From contig NZ_JAPDPI010000003.1 in NCBI RefSeq assembly GCF_026013615.1, forward strand, positions 1 through 64,000: 64,000 bases of DNA. The letters run 5' to 3'. Shown in pieces: positions 56,345 through 64,000 of this stretch. Source of the stretch: Plebeiibacterium marinum. GTDB lineage: Bacteria; Bacteroidota; Bacteroidia; Bacteroidales; Marinilabiliaceae. The position numbers and the translations under genes were made by a program. The notes under the pieces are model-generated. The model was not told the origin of the DNA. It made no database searches and saw only the letters and a list, made by a program, of their open reading frames with translations. Position 1 is the first letter of the stretch. Each line of letters opens with the position of its first letter.

Positions 56345-58420
56345 TTATTTAATCTTCCATACCAATACTCCTGCTGTAGGTATTTTTTTTGTTCCGATCA
56401 ATACATCTGTTTTCTCAGGCAACACCATATCATATGGCTTATCGGAATAGTTCATGGCAATACCAAAACCATCTCGATACTCAACAATAATACCTTTAGG
56501 ATATTTCTCGATATCAATATTTAACTTATCATAAAGCTTTCGCAACACATCGTGTTCAAACACGCCATCATTACTATCTGCACCAACATAAGTAACGGTT
56601 CCTTTTCCTAAGGAATTAAATATTACAGAGGGTTTCCCTGAATAAAAATCACCAGAATAAGATGCCCAGACTTCAGTGTTTTTATTAGGTTTTAGTATGT
56701 CACCCCAGCTAGTCCATGCATAACGATTGTTATCCATTACCACTGTGTCTGCAGCATAAGGTCTCAACAAATCGTAAAACTCAATTTCTGCCCCAATCAA
56801 TTTATAAATTGGCTGAGCATGTTTTGCCTCCCACAAATGCCCCTGTTCATCCTGATGCCCTGTCCTGCACGACATAACAAGGTTTCCACCATTCTCAACA
56901 TAGGTTTCTAGCTTATCAATCAACTCCAAACTCATCTGCTGATAAGCCGGAACCACAACAACAGGATACTTGTCAAAATTCATATTCTCCCGGATAAAAT
57001 CAACAGGAGCACCAAATGACTTTAAAGCTTTATAATATTTCAGCACATGTTGCTCTGTATCCCAAACGCTGTTTTGTTTGTTCTGATTGATAGCCACTGT
57101 ATTATCGGGATCATACAAAATGGCTGTTTTACGGTTCACATACTCTTTTGGCATTAATCCCAAAGAAGACTCTTTTCTAAGTGTTTTAATCTCTTCAATA
57201 AATTGCTGATATTCCAAACCTCCTGGTGTTGGAGTAACTCCATCAGGCCCTACTATGCCGTAATGATACTGCTCATAACCATATATAGGTGCCCGGAAAC
57301 GATAAGTGCATGTAAACTGGCTTCCACCAGCAAAAACGTGCCATAACCACAAATGAACAGCTCCAGGTAAAGGTTGTGAGTTAATGGATCCCCAGTTAAC
57401 CTGACCGGGCTGTAACTCCATCACACCATATAAAGGAGTTAGTGGCCTGAAATAATCATTTGCCATGGCAATCCTGGAATACTCACCAACCCTATAACCT
57501 TTTGATCCAATGCCTTTATGCTCTCCATAAACCATATAGCGGGTATATGATATAAAATCCAACTCTTTATTACCCCCAATGCAACGAGATTCATACATGG
57601 GAATATAATTGGTAGTGACCCATTGTTCCGGTTTGGCATATTTTTTAATGGTAAGAGCCTGATCATCTAAAAAAGAAGCTGTTTCCTCATCAACAAACCG
57701 GCTATGGTCAAGCTTTTGATATAAATTCATTCCCCACTGACTATATTGGGGAATATTGATTTCTGAAAACGAGGAATAAGTCCCGCTCCAAAAGTTTGTT
57801 CCCCAGGCTTTATTCAGCACATCCACCGTTTTGTATTTATTCTTTAACCAATCCCTGAACCTCTGTTGCGCGTCCTTACCATAGTCGCGCATTCCCCTGG
57901 GTTCATTATCAACCTGCCAACCTATAATCCTGTCATCATTTCCATAGTGCTTTGCCAGTTCTGCAATCATTTTTTGTGAATATTCACGATAATAATTATT
58001 TGAAAAAGAAGCATGTTGACGAGAACCATGATCATCTTTAGTACCATCTTCATGCTGAATCAGTATATCAGGATACTTGCGCACTAACCAAACCGGTGGA
58101 GTAGCTGTTGATGTACACATGATTACTTTTAAATTGTATTTGGCAGCAATATTAACAGCCTTATCCAGCCATTTAAAATCATAAACGCCTTCTTCCGGTT
58201 CAAGCTGAGCCCAGGCAAATTCAGCAAAATGCGTAAACTCAAATCCCATTTCAGCCATCTTTTTTAAATCCCTGTCCCACTGCAATTCATCCCAATGTTC
58301 AGGATAATAATAAGCCCCAACAGAGGTTAAATCTTTTGATGAGAAATATTCCTTGTTATTTTGTGCATTTGAATTTAACCCAACAAAAAGGATCAGTAGA
58401 ATTATGTAGATTTTTTGCAT
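56345..58420 (-). CDS. GH42 beta-galactosidase
   Basis: 691 residues with a signal peptide ending NSNAQ, unusual because many GH42 enzymes are cytoplasmic. Barrel blocks YYPEHWDELQW and WQVDNEPRG (Glu173, acid/base), a nucleophile Glu in GVMELQPGQ, then a trimerisation-type Rossmann domain (DFIRENMNFDKYPVVVVPAY) and a small beta domain. GH42 enzymes release beta-galactose, here probably from galactan or arabinogalactan. It ends the PUL D enzyme run of GH28, GH115 and SGNH. Confidence 0.92.
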   Translation of the reverse strand: MQKIYIILLILFVGLNSNAQNNKEYFSSKDLTSVGAYYYPEHWDELQWDRDLKKMAEMGFEFTHFAEFAWAQLEPEEGVYDFKWLDKAVNIAAKYNLKVIMCTSTATPPVWLVRKYPDILIQHEDGTKDDHGSRQHASFSNNYYREYSQKMIAELAKHYGNDDRIIGWQVDNEPRGMRDYGKDAQQRFRDWLKNKYKTVDVLNKAWGTNFWSGTYSSFSEINIPQYSQWGMNLYQKLDHSRFVDEETASFLDDQALTIKKYAKPEQWVTTNYIPMYESRCIGGNKELDFISYTRYMVYGEHKGIGSKGYRVGEYSRIAMANDYFRPLTPLYGVMELQPGQVNWGSINSQPLPGAVHLWLWHVFAGGSQFTCTYRFRAPIYGYEQYHYGIVGPDGVTPTPGGLEYQQFIEEIKTLRKESSLGLMPKEYVNRKTAILYDPDNTVAINQNKQNSVWDTEQHVLKYYKALKSFGAPVDFIRENMNFDKYPVVVVPAYQQMSLELIDKLETYVENGGNLVMSCRTGHQDEQGHLWEAKHAQPIYKLIGAEIEFYDLLRPYAADTVVMDNNRYAWTSWGDILKPNKNTEVWASYSGDFYSGKPSVIFNSLGKGTVTYVGADSNDGVFEHDVLRKLYDKLNIDIEKYPKGIIVEYRDGFGIAMNYSDKPYDMVLPEKTDVLIGTKKIPTAGVLVWKIK

Positions 58421-58533
58421 GACTAATGGTGAAATTAAATTGAAATAATACTCAAATATAATAGATCGTTAAATTATAGCCAAAGGACTAATTTGCAATA
58501 TTTAATATATCAACAGAAACCTTCTGTATTAAA

Positions 58534-59280
58534 TCAATCTTCATCAACTATTTTTTTGATAACAGGCTTTTCAAAAGCAACCCATTTGGCATAGCCTTGG
58601 GGGCTTAGGTGAACACCATCCACAGTCATTTCCTTCATCAATTCACCTTTTTCATCAACAAACTCCTTATACAAATCGATCATTGTATAAAAACCTTTAC
58701 TTTCGTTAATCCTGATAATTTCATTTACCTGCAAAATATCCTTATCAACATACCCCCGGCGAGTAGGTAAAATAGTGCGAACATATACCTTTGTTTCCGG
58801 AGATTTCCTTTTTATATAACGAGACATCTTTAAGATATTCTTTGCCACATATTCTGCTGAAGGTACAATTTTATCATATTTAAATCTTCCATTGCCTTCT
58901 TTATAGTGCTTATTAAAGAGATCGTTGATTCCGATAAGGATAAATACTGCTTTGGGTTTGAAATATACTATTTCTGTTAACCGTTTTAATACTCCATCTG
59001 TCACATCGCCGGCAATTCCCCGGTTACTAACATTAGCAATATTAAATTTTTCACTCCAGTCCCTGCCTTTTTCGGTGATACTATTCCCTATAAAAACAAT
59101 ATCTCCCATTTTCAACGGATCGTTTTTAAATACTTTGATACGCTGTTTATAGTGTTTCTGTGTCCAATCATTATGATAACGCGACACAACATCTTTGACA
59201 GGATATAGCTTTGCTATATCTTGCTGACTATAAACACTAATAAAAAAGCTGCAAAAAACAACTATCAATAAAAATCGCAT
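58534..59280 (-). CDS. SGNH/GDSL-type esterase, secreted
   Basis: 248 residues with a signal peptide (MRFLLIVVFCSFFISVYSQ). Block I IVFIGNSITEKG with Ser67, block II with Gly in RGIAGDVTDG, block III IGINDLFNK with Asn, and block V DGVHLSPQGY with the catalytic Asp/His pair. Members in PULs usually remove O-acetyl groups from glycans, for example from rhamnogalacturonan. The neighbours GH28, GH42 and GH115 agree with this. It sits 8 bp after GH115. Confidence 0.88.
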   Translation of the reverse strand: MRFLLIVVFCSFFISVYSQQDIAKLYPVKDVVSRYHNDWTQKHYKQRIKVFKNDPLKMGDIVFIGNSITEKGRDWSEKFNIANVSNRGIAGDVTDGVLKRLTEIVYFKPKAVFILIGINDLFNKHYKEGNGRFKYDKIVPSAEYVAKNILKMSRYIKRKSPETKVYVRTILPTRRGYVDKDILQVNEIIRINESKGFYTMIDLYKEFVDEKGELMKEMTVDGVHLSPQGYAKWVAFEKPVIKKIVDED

Positions 59281-59288
59281 AATTTCCT

Positions 59289-61640
59289 TTAGTTAAATAT
59301 TAGTATCTGATCTAAAATAACCCCCTCATCAATTGCCTTAATTTCAACCCTTTGCATACCCGGCTTCTGAATCATATGTTTTGTTTTTCTTTTGGCCTGA
59401 TTTCCCAGCACATTTAACTTCCACTCTTCACTTCTGCCTTTGGTACTGTAATCAATTACCTGCAGAGGCTCCTCATTCACAGAAATGGCATACCTTATCT
59501 GTTCCCCATTAACCGGATGGTTTGGAGCCAAAGCCATCTCAATCAATAAAGAGTCCGTACCTTCCACTTCAATTTCAAATATAACCGAACTTCCTTTGGA
59601 AATCTGTATCGCACCATTCTCATAGCCCATTCCAGTTTCTATGGGTTTGGTTCCGTTAAAGGAATGATACTCTTCCCCATTAAATTTATAAAGTGGCAAC
59701 ACTTCCTCTTCCATAGAATTTTCAGCGTTAATGCGCGAAACTTGTTGGTAAACAGGTAAGTTTCGCGGATGAGAACTCATCATCCTGTTCCACTTCCCAT
59801 TATTTTCTGAATTATATCTCTCTGTCAGCAATTGAATTTGCTCATAAGCTTCTTCACTTAATTCCCAGTTAGACTTTCCATGTCGAGCCAGTTGGGCAAA
59901 TAAGTGTTTTTTATTCATCTCAGCTGCACATAATACAGGATATTCTACCAATTGAAACCACGAATACTTTTTATCTGGTACAATACCATTTGATAATGCT
60001 TTCACTTTCTCTTCAATTGCTTCATAATCATTTAATCTCGACCTGATATAAGATTCACTCCAAGGCAGATCGGAAACTACTTTATATTTAGGATCCCTTT
60101 CTTCTGTTCTTGTATTACCCATAAATTCTGGCTTTCGGATATATGCCAAACGATAATACTCATTCATCACAGGAAGTAACTGATTAGCCATATTCATACC
60201 AAATTCGCGGGATAACCATGCTTTCAGATGTTGATTCAAACCTTCCTTATTATTAGGTATTGCCTTAATATCCCAAGCCATATCCAAAAACAACTCAATT
60301 AAATATTCGGCAGGTTTAATATCCCCAACATTGAGTACCCACATATCCTGAACACCTTTATCATAAGCCAGTTTCATTTGAGTGTATACTTGTGCCGGAT
60401 GCGTTGATGCCAGCCAAAGATAATCGTGTGGACGCCCCCAGTAAGAGATGTGATAATACATACCATTCCCTCCTTTTCTTGACCTTTCAACACTATCCGG
60501 GAAATGACGAATGTAGCCATAGTTATCATCCGTCCACATCAAAGTAACATCTTCCGGAACCTCAAGACCTAACTTATAGGCATATAAAACCTCTTTGTAA
60601 GGAATAAACACCTGTGAAATCTTTGTAACATCAGGATTAACAACGCGGGCCAGCATTTCTCGCTGATCTTTTAAAACATTAGCCAAAGCCTCTTTCTGCT
60701 GTTCGGCTGTTTTAGCCCCTTCCATCTTTCCATCGTGAACTCCCCTGATCCCAAGGGTGAAAATATTGTCAGATTTCTCCAGTTCTTTTACACGTTGTTC
60801 CCAAAACTTTAAAACATTTTCTCGGTTTGTTATATAGTTATAATCTCCTTCTCCGTACTTTTTCCATTCAGCATTGGTATTCCTCACCATGGGTTCACAA
60901 TGCGATGTACCAACATAGATGCCATATTTATCGGCAATTTCCTTATTTCCGGGAGTAAGATAGAAGGCCTCTGAACATTTATGCATAGCAGGCCAAAATG
61001 TATTGGCTCTTAAACGCAACAGCAACTCAAATATACGTGCGTGTGTTTGGGGTCCTATCCTACCTTTTACTTCTGAAGGTTCATAGGTTTTATTACTCCA
61101 AGGAGTCAACCCCCAATCTTCATCATTAAGGAAAATCCCCCTTCTGGCAACCGATGGATATTGCAAATTGCGGTAATCCTCTGGCAACGAAAACTGTTCT
61201 TTTTTCTCTTTGGGAGAGTCGGCCCACCATTCCCAGGGGGAAACACCAATTAACCTGGATAGTTCTAAGATGCCATAAGCAGTTCCTCGTTTATCACTTC
61301 CGGCAATTACCAGTTTATCACCAACCACTATAATTACAAAAGCCTCATCATGTGCACTTAGCTCTGCTATATCCCGTTGACTAAGCAAGGACTCGGCCTT
61401 TGTTTTTAATCCCAATGTTCCGATCAGAATGTTTCCCTTTTTATCGGAGAATTTAAAATCAGTATCAAACACCTTAACATAGTCCTGTTGAAACATTTGC
61501 AATGCGGTATATACTACATCTTCTTCATTACTACTGACAACAACTTTTTGTATTTTCCCTTTATTAAATGTGATGCCCGACCACCCTTTTATGGGAATCA
61601 ACAACATGAATAGTATGGGGATTAAAATAATATTCTTCAT
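59289..61640 (-). CDS. GH115 alpha-glucuronidase
   Basis: 783 residues with a signal peptide (MKNIILIPILFMLL...GWSG). Family blocks include RRGIFLNDEDWGLTPWS, FWPAMHKCSEAF, MWTDDNYGYIRHFP and YYHISYWGRPHDYLWLAST. A C-terminal beta-sandwich (about 670-783, SSVIFEIEVEGTDSLL) completes it. It is somewhat shorter than many GH115 proteins. Family role: releases (methyl)glucuronic acid from xylan or arabinogalactan side chains, exo or internal; in this company, arabinogalactan or rhamnogalacturonan branches fit better than xylan. A 15-bp inverted repeat lies just upstream. Confidence 0.93.
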   Translation of the reverse strand: MKNIILIPILFMLLIPIKGWSGITFNKGKIQKVVVSSNEEDVVYTALQMFQQDYVKVFDTDFKFSDKKGNILIGTLGLKTKAESLLSQRDIAELSAHDEAFVIIVVGDKLVIAGSDKRGTAYGILELSRLIGVSPWEWWADSPKEKKEQFSLPEDYRNLQYPSVARRGIFLNDEDWGLTPWSNKTYEPSEVKGRIGPQTHARIFELLLRLRANTFWPAMHKCSEAFYLTPGNKEIADKYGIYVGTSHCEPMVRNTNAEWKKYGEGDYNYITNRENVLKFWEQRVKELEKSDNIFTLGIRGVHDGKMEGAKTAEQQKEALANVLKDQREMLARVVNPDVTKISQVFIPYKEVLYAYKLGLEVPEDVTLMWTDDNYGYIRHFPDSVERSRKGGNGMYYHISYWGRPHDYLWLASTHPAQVYTQMKLAYDKGVQDMWVLNVGDIKPAEYLIELFLDMAWDIKAIPNNKEGLNQHLKAWLSREFGMNMANQLLPVMNEYYRLAYIRKPEFMGNTRTEERDPKYKVVSDLPWSESYIRSRLNDYEAIEEKVKALSNGIVPDKKYSWFQLVEYPVLCAAEMNKKHLFAQLARHGKSNWELSEEAYEQIQLLTERYNSENNGKWNRMMSSHPRNLPVYQQVSRINAENSMEEEVLPLYKFNGEEYHSFNGTKPIETGMGYENGAIQISKGSSVIFEIEVEGTDSLLIEMALAPNHPVNGEQIRYAISVNEEPLQVIDYSTKGRSEEWKLNVLGNQAKRKTKHMIQKPGMQRVEIKAIDEGVILDQILIFN

Positions 61641-61688
61641 ATATTCTTTTTTTTGTTCAAGGAAAACATAATCTGCCTAATGTATTTT

Positions 61689-61730
61689 TACGTATTTTGT
61701 ACGCTTTATTATTGACGTACAAAATACGTA
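61689..61730. promoter_or_regulatory. 15-bp perfect inverted repeat between GH28 and GH115
   Basis: The arms TACGTATTTTGTACG (61689-61703) and its complement (61716-61730) flank a 12-nt loop, within the 133-bp GH28-GH115 gap. No T-tract follows on the minus strand, so a terminator is less likely than an operator or an mRNA hairpin. No regulator gene is adjacent. Confidence 0.55.
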
Positions 61731-61773
61731 TTTTATCCATATCTAAAAAACAAATGGAATTTGATCCAACCGT

Positions 61774-63141
61774 TTAATTTTTAACAAAACCTTCTACATT
61801 TTCTAATATTTCAAAAGCGGTGCTAACAGAATCGCAAGTAACATGGTTTAAAACCACATTATTAACAGGCAGCTCTTCCTGTCCTAGTATCCGGACTACA
61901 AACTTACCTTTATTGGCTTGAATATTTGTTAAATAAATATTTTCAATCGGGGTCAGCTTTCTTTCAATTGTTGGAACCAAATCTCGCCATTGGTACAATA
62001 CATCAGTTTCAATACCAAATACACCTTCTCTCATTATATCTCCTTTGATGTTGCTCACATGTATATTTTTTACATATCCGCCCCTGCGCTCATTGGTTTT
62101 AATAAACACCAGGTGAAACATACTGGCTCCATCAGCCACAGTACAACTATCCACAAATACGTTTTCGATACCTCCTGAAAGTTCACTGCCCACAGCCACT
62201 AACTGGTGACCGTTTTTAACGTAACAATTACGCATCACCAGGTTTTTTGTAGGTGTTTTCAATCGCCAGGCATCCTGATTGCGACCAGCTTTAATAGCAA
62301 TGGCATCATCGCCTTGATCAAACAAACAATCCTCAATTAAAATATTTTGTGTCATTTCAGGATCAACACCGTCATTATTATGCCCGTGTGCATATACATC
62401 CAGCTTACGCAACACCACATTCTTACACAAATAGGGGTGTATGGTCCAGAAAGGACTATTCCTTATGGAAACACCCTCTACCAAAACATTTTCACAACGG
62501 TTAAACTGAATAAATTGCGGGCGCAAATTTGAAGAGTCGTTTACCATCACCCTATCTTCAACGGGAGCATACTCTGCAGCTTTCATATATAACCACTTTA
62601 AGCTGTTCATATGCGCCGGGGGACGCTTATACCACTTTTTCCATACATCCAGCCTTGCTTTTAATTTCCCTTCTCCTGTTATGGCGACATTTTTACATTC
62701 GTAGGCATATACAAGAGGCGAGTAGTTATAACACTCCATCCCTTCCCAGGTAGTATGAACTGCCGGCAAATAATCTTCTGGTTTTTCAGAGAACAACAAA
62801 ACTGCATCCTTTTCCAAATGCAGGTTCACATTACTTTTTAAGTGAACCGCTTTGGTTAACCATTCGCCTTTTGGCACAACAACAGTACCCCCTCCATATT
62901 TACTGGCCACAGAAATAGCCTTTTTAATTGCCTCACAAATTTTATCTTTATTACCCTCAACTGCACCAAACTCGGTAATATCATATTTTTTACAGTTCTC
63001 AAAGTTAGGAATAGTAATAACCGGCATTTCAAAAGGAGCTTCAGCCTGAACGGTTTCCATTGTTATGGCTTGTTTGGTATCTGCACACGAGGCAAATACT
63101 ACAAAAAACATTATTATTAAATAAAAAGTTGTGTATTTCAT
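61774..63141 (-). CDS. GH28 polygalacturonase-family lipoprotein
   Basis: 455 residues from the ATG at 63141 (MKYTTFYL), six codons after an in-frame ATG at 63159; the lipobox ends VFASC. The right-handed beta-helix has the GH28 active-site motifs: NNDGVDPE, then QGDDAIAIK and a following GSE plus conserved His region (NGHQLVAVGSELSGG). GH28 enzymes cut galacturonan or rhamnogalacturonan backbones by inversion. As the first enzyme after the PUL D SusD it is probably an early step on the imported or surface-bound glycan. Confidence 0.92.
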   Translation of the reverse strand: MKYTTFYLIIMFFVVFASCADTKQAITMETVQAEAPFEMPVITIPNFENCKKYDITEFGAVEGNKDKICEAIKKAISVASKYGGGTVVVPKGEWLTKAVHLKSNVNLHLEKDAVLLFSEKPEDYLPAVHTTWEGMECYNYSPLVYAYECKNVAITGEGKLKARLDVWKKWYKRPPAHMNSLKWLYMKAAEYAPVEDRVMVNDSSNLRPQFIQFNRCENVLVEGVSIRNSPFWTIHPYLCKNVVLRKLDVYAHGHNNDGVDPEMTQNILIEDCLFDQGDDAIAIKAGRNQDAWRLKTPTKNLVMRNCYVKNGHQLVAVGSELSGGIENVFVDSCTVADGASMFHLVFIKTNERRGGYVKNIHVSNIKGDIMREGVFGIETDVLYQWRDLVPTIERKLTPIENIYLTNIQANKGKFVVRILGQEELPVNNVVLNHVTCDSVSTAFEILENVEGFVKN

Positions 63142-63395
63142 AGAAATTAAATTGAGCATAATTTATTTACAAAAATCGAAATTTAAGCACCATGGTAACA
63201 AGTAAAATAAGACTGAAAACATGGAATTTTGTAATATCCTAGGATAGATAGACTATAGGCAGCAGACATTACACTTACCTACAAATAATTCAATATCAAC
63301 ATTTTGACAAACAACCATCAATTTTGGCAACTTGTATAAAATCTATACTGTATGAAAACTTTATGAAGTATTATTATATAATGCTTGCACAAAAA

Positions 63396-63422
63396 AGCCA
63401 GTCCCCTAAAAATCAGGAACTG
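63396..63422 (-). terminator. Terminator after PUL D SusD
   Basis: GCCAGTTCCTGA... pairs with ...GGGGACTGGC around an A/T loop; the minus strand then runs into TTTTTTGTGC. It is 25 bp after the stop at 63447, separating SusD from GH28. Confidence 0.75.
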
Positions 63423-63446
63423 GCCTATTTTGCAGATTATTCCCAA

Positions 63447-63999
63447 TTAATAACCATCATTTTGCTTGATATTGCTGTTTTCATCCAACAAACTTTGCGG
63501 TAATGGATACAATACATGATGAGCTGCAGCATCCATACGGCCCAATTCATGAGCTTTTTCAATAAGCTTTCCGTGACGAATTAAATCCTGGCGTCTATGT
63601 CCTTCACAGAACAACTCTCTTCCTCTTTCATCTAAAATATAATCTCTCATATCAGTTTTTGACCAACCAGACTCTTCAATGAGCGAAGTATGTACTCTTC
63701 CTCTAATTTGATTCACCAAACCAACCACTTCAGAAATAGGCCCGTTTAATTCATTTAACGCTTCTGCCCTTGCTAATAAAACATCTGCATAACGATAACG
63801 GACAATATCATTACCTTGATAATATTTCAATTGATCAGGATCTTCCTGATATTTTTTAGGACTGGCACCAACTGCCTTTGAGTTTGACACTTCTCTAAAA
63901 TCAACCCAATTACCATCTGTATCATAATAATAGCGCACCATAGCTTCACCCAGACGATCATCATTTCCTTCCTCAAAAGTGTCATAAAACGACCATGGT
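63447..63999 (-). CDS. susD: SusD/RagB C-terminal part (PUL D), cut by window edge
   Basis: 184 codons plus a stop; the reading frame stays open through the window edge, so the start is outside. Visible blocks: NDIVRYRYADVLLARAEALNE, IRGRVHTS, LDERGRELFCEGHRRQDLIRH and the C-terminal LYPLPQSLLDEN, all typical of the SusD C-terminal half. Its SusC should lie to the right of the window. Its terminator separates it from the GH28 gene. Confidence 0.93.
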   Translation of the reverse strand, partial: PWSFYDTFEEGNDDRLGEAMVRYYYDTDGNWVDFREVSNSKAVGASPKKYQEDPDQLKYYQGNDIVRYRYADVLLARAEALNELNGPISEVVGLVNQIRGRVHTSLIEESGWSKTDMRDYILDERGRELFCEGHRRQDLIRHGKLIEKAHELGRMDAAAHHVLYPLPQSLLDENSNIKQNDGY

Positions 64000-64000
64000 G

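Overview
The window looks like chromosomal DNA of a free-living, AT-rich Bacteroidota species, possibly a marine or sediment member of the Marinilabiliales; that rank is an inference from gene style, not a measurement. Evidence is the SusC/SusD pairs, ECF sigma/FecR pairs placed before SusC, lipoprotein signals on most enzymes and SusD-type proteins, and C-terminal type IX secretion sorting domains. Every confident gene is on the minus strand, so transcription runs from high to low coordinates. The region is one long run of polysaccharide utilisation loci (PULs).

In transcription order, PUL D enters from the right edge: a SusD (cut by the window end), then GH28, GH115, an SGNH esterase and GH42 (63999-56345). 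PUL C follows: ECF sigma, FecR, SusC with an STN domain, SusD, then two GH43-like propellers, an Asp-box sialidase-fold protein with a CBM9-like tail, a GH5-like enzyme, GH78 and two further GH43 enzymes (56274-38640). Together C and D suit a branched pectic or arabinogalactan-type glycan containing rhamnose, arabinose, galactose, galacturonate and glucuronate. PUL B follows: sigma, FecR, SusC with STN, SusD and a DUF3823 lipoprotein (38547-30650), then a DUF4965/glutaminase-A-like lipoprotein (28010-30514).

From 26122 to 28009 is a gene-poor scar with decayed plus-strand reading-frame fragments and a sequence resembling the 3' end of a group II intron. Next comes a secreted double LamG protein with a type IX tail, then PUL A (23974-8834): GH125, GH38, a TIG/NHL surface lipoprotein, SusC without STN, SusD, a SusE-position lipoprotein and GH76. 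GH76 + GH38 + GH125 is the enzyme set expected for alpha-mannan. A second DUF4965 paralogue (5363-7870), a multidomain GH43/ricin/AbfB protein with a type IX tail (3062-5206) and a GH78-like enzyme (312-2879) complete the left end.

The non-coding DNA is unusually structured. It holds six palindromes spaced 41-42 bp (8502-8722); a 264-bp MITE-like element with a three-stem fold that interrupts a small membrane-protein gene and leaves a 3-bp duplication (10322-10585); two copies of a hairpin-rich repeat (1-282 and 8049-8424); five arrays of 7-bp repeats; a 24-bp-stem terminator; a 15-bp perfect inverted repeat between GH28 and GH115; and a bipartite A-tract plus RTGAGTAA motif before six genes. 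No rRNA, tRNA or CRISPR array was seen.
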